Source: Bacteroidota bacterium
Lineage (GTDB): Bacteria > Bacteroidota > Ignavibacteria > OLB7
NCBI GenBank assembly: GCA_018266795.1
Contig: JAFDZV010000018.1
Location: 96,826-160,825, forward strand
Direction: 5' to 3'
DNA length: 64,000 nucleotides
This document shows, in pieces, positions 25,336 through 34,670 of the stretch. A model generated the notes under the pieces. That model saw only the letters and a list, made by a program, of their open reading frames with translations, did not search any database and was not told the DNA's origin. A program made the position numbers and the translations under genes. Every line of letters begins with the position of its first letter. Position 1 is the stretch's first letter.

Positions 25336-26079
25336 ATGAAAGGTATGTCCATGATTCGTACACTCGCGGCGAGTGCTGCACTGGTCGTAGTTGCCGGAAC
25401 GATGGCCTACGCGCAACCGAAGCTGGAGATTGTTGGCGGCGATACGTACGATTGGGGCAAGGTTGCCCCGAGCAAGCTCACGACTGTTGTTCAGGTGAAG
25501 AACAGCGGCAGCGCTGACCTGAAGATCAGCGAGGTTCGTCCGGGCTGCGGCTGCACGGCCGCTCCGATCGACAAGAACCTTCTGAAGCCGGGTGAGGTTG
25601 GCAAGATCAGCATAACGCTCGACGTCACCAGCCGCTCGGGCCCCGTGGACAAGATCGTGACCATCACCTCCAATGACTCCACCAGCCCGATGCAGGTGCT
25701 TCACCTGAAGGCGGACGTTCATCGCGCGATCACCTGCACCCCGATGCAGTACATGCTGGTCACCGATGCCAAGATGGGCGTCGAGTCCCCTGCGTCGCCG
25801 ATGACGATCAAGAACACCGGTGATGCGCCGGTGACGCTTCAGGTTCCGGAAATGGTTGAGGGGGGAAACATCAAGGTGCGCTTCGACATGAAGGGACCGA
25901 AGGAACTGAAGCCGGGTGAGGAGTATATCCTCAAGGCCTTCGTCACCCCGAAGGAGGCGCAGAGCCTGTACGGCTCCATCAAGATGAAGACTTCGAACAC
26001 CGAGATGCCGGTGATCGATGTCTCGATCAGCGGCACCATGTCGCAGCCGTCTGCGGTTCCTCCATCCTCGCAGAAGTAA
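25336..26079 (+). CDS. Exported DUF1573 protein (second copy)
   Basis: 247 residues with a signal peptide (AASAALVVVAGTMAYAQ). It aligns throughout with the upstream DUF1573 protein: KLEIVGGDTYDWGKVAPSKL, NSGSADLKISEVRPGCGCTA with the conserved CGCT, and KPGEEYILKAFVTP. It lacks the Ala/Pro tail. Tandem duplication 90 bp downstream of its paralogue, with GAGG 8 nt ahead of the ATG. Confidence 0.85.
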   Translation: MKGMSMIRTLAASAALVVVAGTMAYAQPKLEIVGGDTYDWGKVAPSKLTTVVQVKNSGSADLKISEVRPGCGCTAAPIDKNLLKPGEVGKISITLDVTSRSGPVDKIVTITSNDSTSPMQVLHLKADVHRAITCTPMQYMLVTDAKMGVESPASPMTIKNTGDAPVTLQVPEMVEGGNIKVRFDMKGPKELKPGEEYILKAFVTPKEAQSLYGSIKMKTSNTEMPVIDVSISGTMSQPSAVPPSSQK

Positions 26080-26425
26080 GCTCGAGCTGCCCTAGAACAT
26101 TGCGTTCGAGAAATCCCGGCCGGGTCTCGGCCGGGATTTCTCGTCGATAGTTGCCGGCAGTTTCCCGGCACTCTCAATCTGCCGATTCTTCCCTCGTATT
26201 CCCCGCTCCGCCTTCACCCGTCCCGTTTACACGTCCGCTTCCCTCGCCGTGCGACATTCCTCGATACGTATGGTCTTACTACTCAAACCACACGTCCGGG
26301 AGATTCAAGTTGTCTGTTCTGGGACAACACCCTAAATTCAAGGATTGTTACAACTCCGCGCACGGAGGTGCCTGCCAAGGCGTGTGGAAGTTCCTCTCCC
26401 AGACCTAACCTTTCAGCAACTGTCA
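26080..26425. other. 346-bp gap between DUF1573 and PD40-OmpA genes
   Basis: Contains a strong 15-bp hairpin at 26107-26143 and otherwise no gene. An open frame runs on in front of the PD40-OmpA start, but the signal peptide fixes the start at 26426. Confidence 0.6.
26107..26143. terminator. 15-bp hairpin terminator of the DUF1573 pair
   Basis: CGAGAAATCCCGGCC (26107-26121) and GGCCGGGATTTCTCG (26129-26143) form a perfect 15-bp stem with a 7-nt loop 28 bp after the stop. There is no T-tract beyond the stem. Confidence 0.7.
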
Positions 26426-28951
26426 ATGAAGAACAGTCCGACCCATTCTATACGAGTGGCATGTCCGCTGAGCCTGCGGTTCACCATTGCGGCCATCGCC
26501 ACCCTCGTCCTGCTCGTTGCCGGCGCCAGCGCTCCTCTCAGCGCGCAGCCGACAGACTCCCCGCAAGACTCGACCATGAAGAGTTTCAAGATTCGCAACC
26601 TCGGCACGATTGTCAACACGCCCGATCTCGAGTACGCGCCAACCATCACTGCCGATGGACGTACGCTGTACTTCGTCTCGAATCGGCCGGGCGGCGTCGG
26701 TGGGCACGACTTCTGGTATACTACCAAGGCGGAGCGCTTGGACACGATCTTCACCGCTCCTGTCAACATCGGCAAGCCGATCAACACGGAACTGAACGAA
26801 GGTGTTGCGTCGATAGCCGCGGACGGGCAGACGATCTTCTTCACTGGCTGCAACCGCGCCGATGGCTTGGGAGATTGCGATATCTATGAGGCCGAGCTGG
26901 ACGGAACGGAATGGAAGAATGTTCGGAACGTGAGCGAAATCAATTCGCCGTACTGGGATTCTCAACCTTCGATCTCCTCCGACGGCAAGACGCTCTACTT
27001 CGTTTCGAATCGTCCCGGAGCAATGGGCGGTGAGGATGACGCGGATATCTACGTCACCACGCTCGGTGCCGACGGCCGCTGGGCTCCGCCCAAGAATCTC
27101 GGCAAGCCCATCAATACACCGGAGAAGGAGGATAGCCCCTTCATCATTGCAGGGAGCGGAGCGCTCTACTTCTCCTCGGCCGGCCATGGCGGTGAAGGCG
27201 GACTGGACTTCTTCGTCTCCAAGCGTCAGGCCGATGGTTCGTGGGGAACGCCGGAGAATCTCGGCGCGCCGTTCAACACGTCGCGCGACGAGCGCTTCAT
27301 CACGCTTCCGGCCGCAGGCGACATCGTCTATTTCTCCTCCGAACGGACGGACCTCGGCAACTCCGGCAAGCTGGACATCTTCATGGGTCTGCTGCCGCCG
27401 AAGATCATCAACGTCCTGATAGCGGGCCGTGTGTTCGATCAGTGTACGCAGGGAAATCTTCCTGCCGATCTCGTCTTTACCAACGCTGCAACTGGCGATA
27501 CGCTCAATGTCTCCAAGACCAACAGCTCTACCGGTGAATACTCCTTTGTGATCAGCGCAGGTAAGCCGATGAAGATCAACGTCAACGGCGAGAGCAAGGG
27601 CTATGCGCCGATCAAGGATGTGATCGAAGTGCCGGAGACACAGAAGTACATGGAGATCCATCGCGACTATCCGCTGGGCGAGCAGCCGGTGCTGAGCTGG
27701 ACTGCCGATACGGCTGACTATGTGAAGGATCTCAAGAAGTCCGGTCGTCCCGCTCCTGCCAAGTATCGCGAGTTCCACGGCCTGCTGATCGAAGAGAACC
27801 TGGTGAAGGAACTCTACCCGCTGCTCGAGTACGTGTTCTTCGATTCCGGTAGCGCGAAGATCCCGGATCGCTATATCCTCTTCACGAACCCTGATCAGAC
27901 CGTCGGCTTCACCGATACGACGATCCCGGGTGGTACGCTCGAGAAGTACTATCACATGCTGAACGTGGTGGGCTTCCGTATGCGTACACATCCGGACACC
28001 AAGATCGAGATCGTTGGCTGCAACTCGAACCAGGGGGCCATCAACGAGAACAAGGATATCTCCGGCCAGCGCGGCAAGGCGTTGTACGATTACCTGACAA
28101 CCATCTGGAAGATCGAACCGGACCGCATCAAAATGCTTCCGCCTCGAGACCTGCCGGAAACTCCGTCGAACCAGAAGGATCCGTTGGGCATTGTCGAGAA
28201 CCGACGGGCCGAAATTCATTCGGCGGACTGGGATATCGTGAAGCCGATCGTCAACAAGGACTTCCGCCGGACGCCGCAGCCTGACACGATGCACTTCCAG
28301 ATGCGCAACGGCATCAACAACGATCTTGTTGCCCGCAGAACCATCGAGATCAAGCGCGGAGGCAAGATGTGGCATGTGATCAGCAACGTCGGCACTACGG
28401 ACCCGGTGTCGCCCGCGTACAACTGGGGGAAGAACGGCGAGGCTGATTCCATTCCCATCACCGAAGATCCGTACATGGCCCAGCTTGTGGTGTACAGCGC
28501 CGATGGCAAGGAGTGCCGCTCCAAGGAAGTGCCGATCCCGGTGGAGATTGTGACGAACGAGGAGAAGCGCACGCAGGGGCTGGTTGACAAGACGATCGAC
28601 CGTTATTCGCTGGTGCTCTTCAAGTTCAACAGCCCGGATGCCGGCCCTCTGAACGATCGCATCCTGCGCGAGTTTGTCTATGCGGACATCCGCCAGGGCG
28701 CGCAGATCGAAGTTATCGGCCATACGGACGTGGTTGGTCTCGAGGACGCAAACAAGCGTCTCTCCGAGGCTCGATCGAACACCGTGGTTCAGGGCATCCG
28801 GAAGAACGTCAAGTCATCGCTCGTTCAGTCGCTGACCGGCCAGGGCGTTGGTGAGGATTCTCCGTTGTACCCGAACGAACTGCCGGAAGGCCGGTTCTAT
28901 AACCGTACGGTGCAGGTGATCATCGTTACTCCGACTCTTCCTCAGAACTAA
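26426..28951 (+). CDS. PD40-repeat outer membrane protein with two OmpA domains
   Basis: 841 residues from ATG 26426. Signal peptide to about residue 41. WD40-like PD40 beta-propeller repeats at about 60-320 (ADGRTLYFVSNRPGG, SDGKTLYFVSNRPGA and GSGALYFSSAGHGG). A carboxypeptidase-regulatory-like beta domain at about 325-405 (LIAGRVFDQCTQGNLPADLV). Two OmpA-like domains: about 468-600, degenerate (GCNSNQGA where GHTDxxG is usual, but GQRG arginine kept), and about 726-838, canonical (IGHTDVVGLEDANKRLSEARS). PD40 + regulatory-like + OmpA resembles the T9SS component PorE, which has an additional TPR domain. Likely periplasmic, peptidoglycan-bound. Confidence 0.88.
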   Translation: MKNSPTHSIRVACPLSLRFTIAAIATLVLLVAGASAPLSAQPTDSPQDSTMKSFKIRNLGTIVNTPDLEYAPTITADGRTLYFVSNRPGGVGGHDFWYTTKAERLDTIFTAPVNIGKPINTELNEGVASIAADGQTIFFTGCNRADGLGDCDIYEAELDGTEWKNVRNVSEINSPYWDSQPSISSDGKTLYFVSNRPGAMGGEDDADIYVTTLGADGRWAPPKNLGKPINTPEKEDSPFIIAGSGALYFSSAGHGGEGGLDFFVSKRQADGSWGTPENLGAPFNTSRDERFITLPAAGDIVYFSSERTDLGNSGKLDIFMGLLPPKIINVLIAGRVFDQCTQGNLPADLVFTNAATGDTLNVSKTNSSTGEYSFVISAGKPMKINVNGESKGYAPIKDVIEVPETQKYMEIHRDYPLGEQPVLSWTADTADYVKDLKKSGRPAPAKYREFHGLLIEENLVKELYPLLEYVFFDSGSAKIPDRYILFTNPDQTVGFTDTTIPGGTLEKYYHMLNVVGFRMRTHPDTKIEIVGCNSNQGAINENKDISGQRGKALYDYLTTIWKIEPDRIKMLPPRDLPETPSNQKDPLGIVENRRAEIHSADWDIVKPIVNKDFRRTPQPDTMHFQMRNGINNDLVARRTIEIKRGGKMWHVISNVGTTDPVSPAYNWGKNGEADSIPITEDPYMAQLVVYSADGKECRSKEVPIPVEIVTNEEKRTQGLVDKTIDRYSLVLFKFNSPDAGPLNDRILREFVYADIRQGAQIEVIGHTDVVGLEDANKRLSEARSNTVVQGIRKNVKSSLVQSLTGQGVGEDSPLYPNELPEGRFYNRTVQVIIVTPTLPQN

Positions 28952-29428
28952 CTGAGCAGTGATCGAAGCGTTTTGTGAATTGGGAATGCGCCCGTCTCTC
29001 TCCGTATGGAAGGCGGGCGCGTTCCATTTCATCAACCGATTGTGTGTGGCCACGAGCAGTCGTGGTTCCGGCCTGAGCCGCCGTGGCAACCGCCGGCTCG
29101 GCGCAGGATGCGTCCGGGAACGATGGTTGAGAAGTGCGACATTTGCGGGTGACTGCGGTCTACTTTCCTGATATCGAAGGTCGAACGGGGAGTGGCTTGT
29201 GTCCGATTGTAAGTTGCGTATATTCAACGCCCCGGTCCACATTCAACCTTCGATTTCGCCTCGTTGCGTCGCATTCCGGCCCTTCTGCGCGTGCAGCGAT
29301 GGATTGTTGTGGGCCAATATCCTCCGGCGTGGCTTCAGCAGAGTGCTCCCGTGGATGGCGTGGTGCGCAGTTCGGTATTCGAACCCTGAAGTCAATTCCT
29401 GACCCATCCTCACCGAACCGTTCAGGAT
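28952..29428. other. 477-bp intergenic region
   Basis: Holds a terminator-like hairpin close to the upstream gene (28983-29025) and otherwise nothing I can support. TTGTAAGTTGCGTATATTC near 29206-29224 is a locally AT-rich stretch that could include a promoter for the large cargo gene. Confidence 0.5.
28983..29025 (+). terminator. Hairpin terminator of the PD40-OmpA gene
   Basis: GGAATGCGCCCG (28983-28994) with CGGGCGCGTTCC (29014-29025): 12 pairs including one G-U wobble, 19-nt loop, 31 bp after the stop, followed by ATTTC. No extended T-tract. Confidence 0.6.
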
Positions 29429-32400
29429 ATGAAGGCTGTAGCGATACTACTTACAGTGCTTTGCCTGAGTGATGCGGTTGCCTTCGCGCAACCGCAGGGG
29501 AAGAAGAGTGGAAGCCATCCTCTGGGCTCCAACTCCGAAGGGACCCACTTTATCGTCGGGTTCATGCAGAATGAGGATCGGGATTGCGCAGGAAGCTACG
29601 GTCAGCAGAAGGTCATGATCGCATCCCGCTTCACAACCAACGTTGTGATCAGGATGCCCGATGGTCAGGTGATCCGCGATCAGTTCGTGCCGGGGCAGCT
29701 TCGCTCATACAACGTGGACATGTTCTTCGAGTGTGTGGGCGAAGGGGTGTTCAGCAATTCTGTGGATATCCAGGCCTCGAATCCCATCTGTGTGTATTGC
29801 TACAGCAGCAAACGCCAGACCTCCGACGGCTACATGGCGATTCCCGTGGACGTATGGGGAACGGAGTACGTTACGGCCAACTACGCGTTGGATGAATACG
29901 ATATTCCGAATCACGGCGGCTATCTCGATACGCTCTGTTCGATTGTTCCGCGTGGCGGTGAGTTCGCAATCATTGCCAGCGAGGACAATACGAACGTTGC
30001 CGTGTTTCCCACGACACGCACGCTGACCAGCATGGGCGCACCTCGGATTGCCAAGGTGCTGATGAAGGGAGAGATGTGGCAGATACAGGATGGCGGTACC
30101 GTACGTGGGGCCACCGATATCACGGGCTCTGCAATCTCTGCAGACAAGCCGGTGGGGTTGCTCAGCGGGCACATGCGGACAGCCGTGCCGTATCGCTTCA
30201 ACACGAAGGATCACATCATCGAAATGATCCCGCCGCGTAACGCGCTTGGACGAAATTTCGTCGCCGTTCCGTTCGGCGGCAGATTGGGCGGCGATCTGAT
30301 TCGCATTATCTCCTGCGATGCCTCGCCGACATCGGTAACGCTCAAGTCCTCCGATGGGCAGCATAACTGGACCATCAACAAACTCGGCGGCTTCGTCGAG
30401 TACGACATGCACGATGTCAGCGTGATCACGACTGACCATCCCGTTCTCGTCACGCAGTATGCGAAGTCGGAGAATGCGGATCCGCGGAACAATGGTCCGG
30501 CTGTCGTGGTTGCGTTCGATCCCGACATGGTGGTTGTGACGCCAACTGAACAGTACGCGCAAAGCGCACTCTTCGAGACGATGCCGGATACGCTTCGCGA
30601 GGAGAATCGCGTGCAGTACGACGAGCATTATGTGACGCTGATCGCCGAGCGCGACAAGTTCTCGACGATTCGTCTGAACGGCCAGCCGCTTGCCGACCAG
30701 CCGGGCATCGTAGGTGCCGATGTTCCCAATACAAACTATCATTGGGCAACGATCAAGATCGGCGACGGCCGCGTTCACTCGCTTACCGGCGATGCGCTCT
30801 TCGGCGGCTATGTCTATGGTCTCGGGCCGGAAGATTCCTATGCGTGGCCGATAGGCTGCGGCGTGCGCAAGTTCGACGTCAAGGATAGCGCCGCGCCTGT
30901 GGTGCACGACTCCATCGAGTGCAGCGGCGTCTTCGTGACAGCCTACGAAAGCGGACCGTTCCAAAGCGGTCTGCGCCGCGTCTGGATCGACAGCGCCGGC
31001 TCCAGCAACGTGCAGTTGCAGTTGACCCAGTTGATGATCGGCGATGAATATGGTGAAGGGCACGTGCTGCTTCAGGATCCGCGCAAGCCGGGGCACGCCC
31101 GCATCATCGCCGAGGATCAGGCGGGCAATCGCGATACGGTGGAATTCGATGTGGTGGCATCCATTCAGCTGACCTTCAGTGATGATGCCATTGCGTTTGC
31201 GGATGTGCTGCCAAGCACATCATACTCGAAGCTCTTTGTCATCAGCAATCCCAATACGGTACCGGTTACCATCGATCATCTGCAGTTGCGCCGCGGCAGA
31301 GAGTTCATCTTCGACAAGGACTACACCGGAGTCGTAATCCCGCCGAAGGGCTCGCTTACTGTGAAGATCTTCTTCCAGTCGCTGACCAGGCAGGATCAGT
31401 TCGATACGCTGGATCTGACAGCCGCATGTCAGACGTATGCGATACCGCTCTCCGCGCATATAAGCTCACCGAAGATTGCCACGGAGGATCTGGATTTCAA
31501 GACGCTGCGAAGCGGCACCGTTCGTTCGTTGCCGCTTCGGGTGTGGAACTCCGGTACCATACCGTTGCGGATAGACAGCGCGGTGATTGCCGGAACCTCG
31601 TTCTCCATGAAGACTCCGCTGCAGCATGTGGTGCTTCTCGATCCAGGGAAGGATACCACGCTCGTCATCCTCTTCTCGCCGCAGAGCGTCGGTAGTTACA
31701 CCGGCACGGTGAGCTTCTACAGTACGGCTGACTCCGTTGCCGTTGCACATCTGCGCGGTATCGCAGTGTATCCGGAGATTCGTATCGGCGGGTATGACTA
31801 CGGAACCATTCAGGTTGGCGACACGCTTTGTACAACGGTTCCGGTGACGAACATCGGGGGGGATACGGCACATCTTACCGGGCTGCAGCTGAGCCAGCCG
31901 CGAGCCTTCCTCCCTGATCCCAGCGTCTTCCCGCACGACCTTGCATCGGGCGATACGCTCTGGGTGAAGATCTGCTTCGTACCTGACAGCGAACGAGTCT
32001 ATACCTCGGATATCCTTCCGCTCAACTCGGATGGGCTCGAGGACAAGAACCAGCTTGTAGGCGGCGGCTATCAGCTTCGTGCCGCGATCGGCGGCTACGA
32101 CTGGCACGCGCGGTGGGTCGGCACTACGAACGACTCCATCGTCTATGTGCACAACCGAAGCGGTCAGGCCTTGACCGTTTCCACTGTCTGGATCGATGGG
32201 CCTCAGTCCAATGAGTTCACGGTTGAGCCGTTGAAGAATTCCGTGGTACTGAACGGTAACGATTCGCTCCCGGTGAAGGTCTCATTCGTACCGACAGGGC
32301 CTGGATATCGCAGTTGCATGATTCATGCAGGCACTTCATCCCGACTTCAGGCAACGGTTGACTCCGTGCTGCAGGGAATCGGGCTGAAGGCCGGAGCGAG

Positions 32401-33469
32401 CGATTCGCTTGCATTCGACAACATGCTCTCGTATTCGTGCGACAGTCGGCCGGGAAGCCTCACGCTGCGCAACGACGGCAACACACCGTTGACAGTTGCG
32501 GATTTCCAATTGACATCGGTGCCTCCGCTGGCGACGCTGGTTGATCCAAGTCCGGTGGGAACGGTGATTCCGATTGGCGGCTCGCTGGCCATGAACTTCA
32601 AAGTGGACTTTGCAGGTTATGTCGGAACGGTGACGGGGTCATTCGCATGGAGCTTCACGGAGATCCCACGGACTGTGAGGCGGGGGAGCGTTCCGGCATC
32701 GAGCGGGTTTCAGAGAACGTTCTCCATCAAGAGCGAGGCGCAACAGCTTACGATAGCCGCAGCCACGCCGCCGAGCGTAGCGATTGGCGGCAAGTTCGAC
32801 CTCGTAGTGAACGTTGCGGCCGTACACTGGCCCGGCATCGGCGTCAGCGGCGTGAAGGTGAAGATTCAGAACAACCCAACGGTGGCGCGCTTTGATGTAG
32901 GAGCGTGGAACGCGCGCTCTGCCGGCGCGGTGAGCGGATGGATACCCGACGGAGCGCCGATTGCGGAGAAGTCCGGTGCGGTAACGATTTCGTTCCGACC
33001 GGCGAACGGAGGAGTATTACCGTTGGATAACGTGCGTTTCATCCCGTTCCCGTACGATGGGTTCCTGGGGAACAACAGCCGCGACAGCTTCTCGGTGACG
33101 CTGATCCCGGCGAATCCGCAGTGTGTTCCGCAGGCCGCAACCCTTGCTCTCTATCAGGTGGACAGCATTTGCGGCCTTTCATCCAGGTTGATTCAGGTGA
33201 CCGGTGGCGCGTACCAGTTGAAGCAGAGTGCGCCGAACCCGTCCGGCACCACGGCCACGATCGAGTTCACGCTTGGTATGGAGGCGCAGACCACGTTGGA
33301 ACTGGTGGATGTGAACGGAGCGTTGGTAAGCAGGCTGGTTGACGGCGTTCTGCCGGCAGGTCAGCATACGGTGGATGTCGATGTGCGACGGCTGCCGAGT
33401 GGATTGTACTACTACCGGCTCAACTCCGGTCCATATAATGCCGTGCGGACGATGACCATTGCGAAGTGA
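29429..33469 (+). CDS. Large T9SS cargo with IgGFc-binding-like and ASH-type domains
   Basis: 1346 residues. Signal peptide (AILLTVLCLSDAVAFAQ). Residues about 35-485 match the IgGFc-binding N-terminal domain (GYMAIPVDVWGTEYVTANY, SGHMRTAVPY). Residues about 590-1130 contain beta-sandwich repeats of the ASPM-SPD-2-Hydin/choice-of-anchor D kind (NPNTVPVTIDHLQL, NSGTIPLRIDSAVI, NDGNTPLTVADFQL). The end (about 1262-1346) is a T9SS type A sorting domain: QSAPNPSG, TLELVDVNG, LPAGQHTV, LPSGLYYYRL. Predicted to be secreted by T9SS and attached to or released from the cell surface, probably in adhesion; substrate unknown. Confidence 0.87.
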   Translation: MKAVAILLTVLCLSDAVAFAQPQGKKSGSHPLGSNSEGTHFIVGFMQNEDRDCAGSYGQQKVMIASRFTTNVVIRMPDGQVIRDQFVPGQLRSYNVDMFFECVGEGVFSNSVDIQASNPICVYCYSSKRQTSDGYMAIPVDVWGTEYVTANYALDEYDIPNHGGYLDTLCSIVPRGGEFAIIASEDNTNVAVFPTTRTLTSMGAPRIAKVLMKGEMWQIQDGGTVRGATDITGSAISADKPVGLLSGHMRTAVPYRFNTKDHIIEMIPPRNALGRNFVAVPFGGRLGGDLIRIISCDASPTSVTLKSSDGQHNWTINKLGGFVEYDMHDVSVITTDHPVLVTQYAKSENADPRNNGPAVVVAFDPDMVVVTPTEQYAQSALFETMPDTLREENRVQYDEHYVTLIAERDKFSTIRLNGQPLADQPGIVGADVPNTNYHWATIKIGDGRVHSLTGDALFGGYVYGLGPEDSYAWPIGCGVRKFDVKDSAAPVVHDSIECSGVFVTAYESGPFQSGLRRVWIDSAGSSNVQLQLTQLMIGDEYGEGHVLLQDPRKPGHARIIAEDQAGNRDTVEFDVVASIQLTFSDDAIAFADVLPSTSYSKLFVISNPNTVPVTIDHLQLRRGREFIFDKDYTGVVIPPKGSLTVKIFFQSLTRQDQFDTLDLTAACQTYAIPLSAHISSPKIATEDLDFKTLRSGTVRSLPLRVWNSGTIPLRIDSAVIAGTSFSMKTPLQHVVLLDPGKDTTLVILFSPQSVGSYTGTVSFYSTADSVAVAHLRGIAVYPEIRIGGYDYGTIQVGDTLCTTVPVTNIGGDTAHLTGLQLSQPRAFLPDPSVFPHDLASGDTLWVKICFVPDSERVYTSDILPLNSDGLEDKNQLVGGGYQLRAAIGGYDWHARWVGTTNDSIVYVHNRSGQALTVSTVWIDGPQSNEFTVEPLKNSVVLNGNDSLPVKVSFVPTGPGYRSCMIHAGTSSRLQATVDSVLQGIGLKAGASDSLAFDNMLSYSCDSRPGSLTLRNDGNTPLTVADFQLTSVPPLATLVDPSPVGTVIPIGGSLAMNFKVDFAGYVGTVTGSFAWSFTEIPRTVRRGSVPASSGFQRTFSIKSEAQQLTIAAATPPSVAIGGKFDLVVNVAAVHWPGIGVSGVKVKIQNNPTVARFDVGAWNARSAGAVSGWIPDGAPIAEKSGAVTISFRPANGGVLPLDNVRFIPFPYDGFLGNNSRDSFSVTLIPANPQCVPQAATLALYQVDSICGLSSRLIQVTGGAYQLKQSAPNPSGTTATIEFTLGMEAQTTLELVDVNGALVSRLVDGVLPAGQHTVDVDVRRLPSGLYYYRLNSGPYNAVRTMTIAK

Positions 33470-33584
33470 CCCGTCGCGGTTACTGCATCGGGCATTGAGC
33501 AGGCGTGTTCTGGACATTAGACAGGTGTAAGAAAGAAGCAAACACATATATTCAGTATCCCGCATACTTGGAGGACCTCATTCG

Positions 33585-34409
33585 ATGAAGAAGCGTTTCG
33601 CTCTCCCCTGGGTGATTCTGTTCCTGGCGTTCGTGCTCGCGCCGATTGTGGCTAGCGCGCAGGCCGATCCAGATGAACTGGATGACCCGTTGAACCCGAA
33701 GCAACCGCACGCAAAGCTGTTGATCGGTCCACGCGTTGGCGTCAACCGAAACTACCATACCGGTGGCTTCCTCACGATCCAGGGAGAGAACTGTCCCAAG
33801 TTCCAGTCCGGTTCCGGATGGGGCTTTCTGGCTGGCATCACGGCCGAGTTCATCCCTGGTACAAGCTGGAGCATTGTTCCTGCAGTGACCTACGAGTCGC
33901 GCCCGGGCAACTTCAAGCAGCAGCTTCCGGATGTGCTCGTGCTGCTCGATGGTGTCGGCGTTACGCAGACTGTTTCCGCTACGTCGGACATTACCTACCA
34001 GCTTCTGAGTGCGGAGGTGATGTACAAGCAGGAGATCTGGACCCCGGCGAAGGCATTCCGTATGTCCGTGGCGGCCGGTCCGGTATTCAGCTACGTTCTC
34101 GGTGGCAAGAACACACAGTATCAGGATCTGGATCAGCCGGCGAACGCGCGGTTCCTGAATCCCGACGGTCTGCCGACCGGCAACAACGGTCGGCGTCTGA
34201 TCTATGCCGACAACATCGACATCCCGGGACGCAACGCCATTCGCTTCTCGTTGAAGGCCGGTCTTCAATTCGAAGTTGGCCTGTTCCACAACAAGATCAT
34301 GATGTACCCTGGCGTGTTCTACGATTATGGTCTGACCAACGTCACGAGCAGTGAGAACTGGGGGCTCAACTCCATTCTCTTCCAGGTCGATTTCCGTCGC
34401 GCATTCTAA
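33585..34409 (+). CDS. Outer membrane beta-barrel protein, paralogue 1 of 4
   Basis: 274 residues with signal peptide (ILFLAFVLAPIVASAQ) and a strong GGAGG site. Family marks shared by all four neighbours: LIGPRVGVNRNYHTGGF (about 45-61), GSGWGFLAGITAEF, VTYESRPGNF (about 101-110), NNGRRLIY (about 199-206), MMYPGVFYDYGL and a C-terminal strand ending LFQVDFRRAF with a terminal Phe as expected for BAM recognition. It resembles PorT-like barrels of Bacteroidota. Possibly a surface or T9SS-accessory barrel; no specific role known. Confidence 0.82.
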   Translation: MKKRFALPWVILFLAFVLAPIVASAQADPDELDDPLNPKQPHAKLLIGPRVGVNRNYHTGGFLTIQGENCPKFQSGSGWGFLAGITAEFIPGTSWSIVPAVTYESRPGNFKQQLPDVLVLLDGVGVTQTVSATSDITYQLLSAEVMYKQEIWTPAKAFRMSVAAGPVFSYVLGGKNTQYQDLDQPANARFLNPDGLPTGNNGRRLIYADNIDIPGRNAIRFSLKAGLQFEVGLFHNKIMMYPGVFYDYGLTNVTSSENWGLNSILFQVDFRRAF

Positions 34410-34505
34410 GAGAGCTCTGTCGATCGGGTGCCGCGTATCGAATGCGCGTACGGCCTCGCATCGATCGGAAATCGAAGCACGACATCTCCCGTTGCAGCGT
34501 TTCAA

Positions 34506-34531
34506 CTGAGGCCGCCGTCCGGCGGCCTCAG
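34506..34531 (+). terminator. GC-rich hairpin between barrel genes 1 and 2
   Basis: CTGAGGCCGCCG (34506-34517), 2-nt centre, CGGCGGCCTCAG (34520-34531), 97 bp after the stop of barrel gene 1. A stable stem without a T-tract. Confidence 0.55.
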
Positions 34532-34670
34532 TATCTGCAGAGATCATACCACGACGCCACTGCGTTCTCCGGCAAAGCGAGCATCGCTACTCAAGCTGTT
34601 CTCCGGCATTGTTCCCAGTCATCCCGACTGCGAACTCATACATATACGTTCATTTGCCGGAGGATGAATC

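Noticed and set aside
29360-29400. GGTATTCGAACC resembling a tRNA T-arm
   Set aside because: Flanking bases do not form the 5-bp T stem and no acceptor, D or anticodon arms can be drawn; no tRNA gene found in the window.
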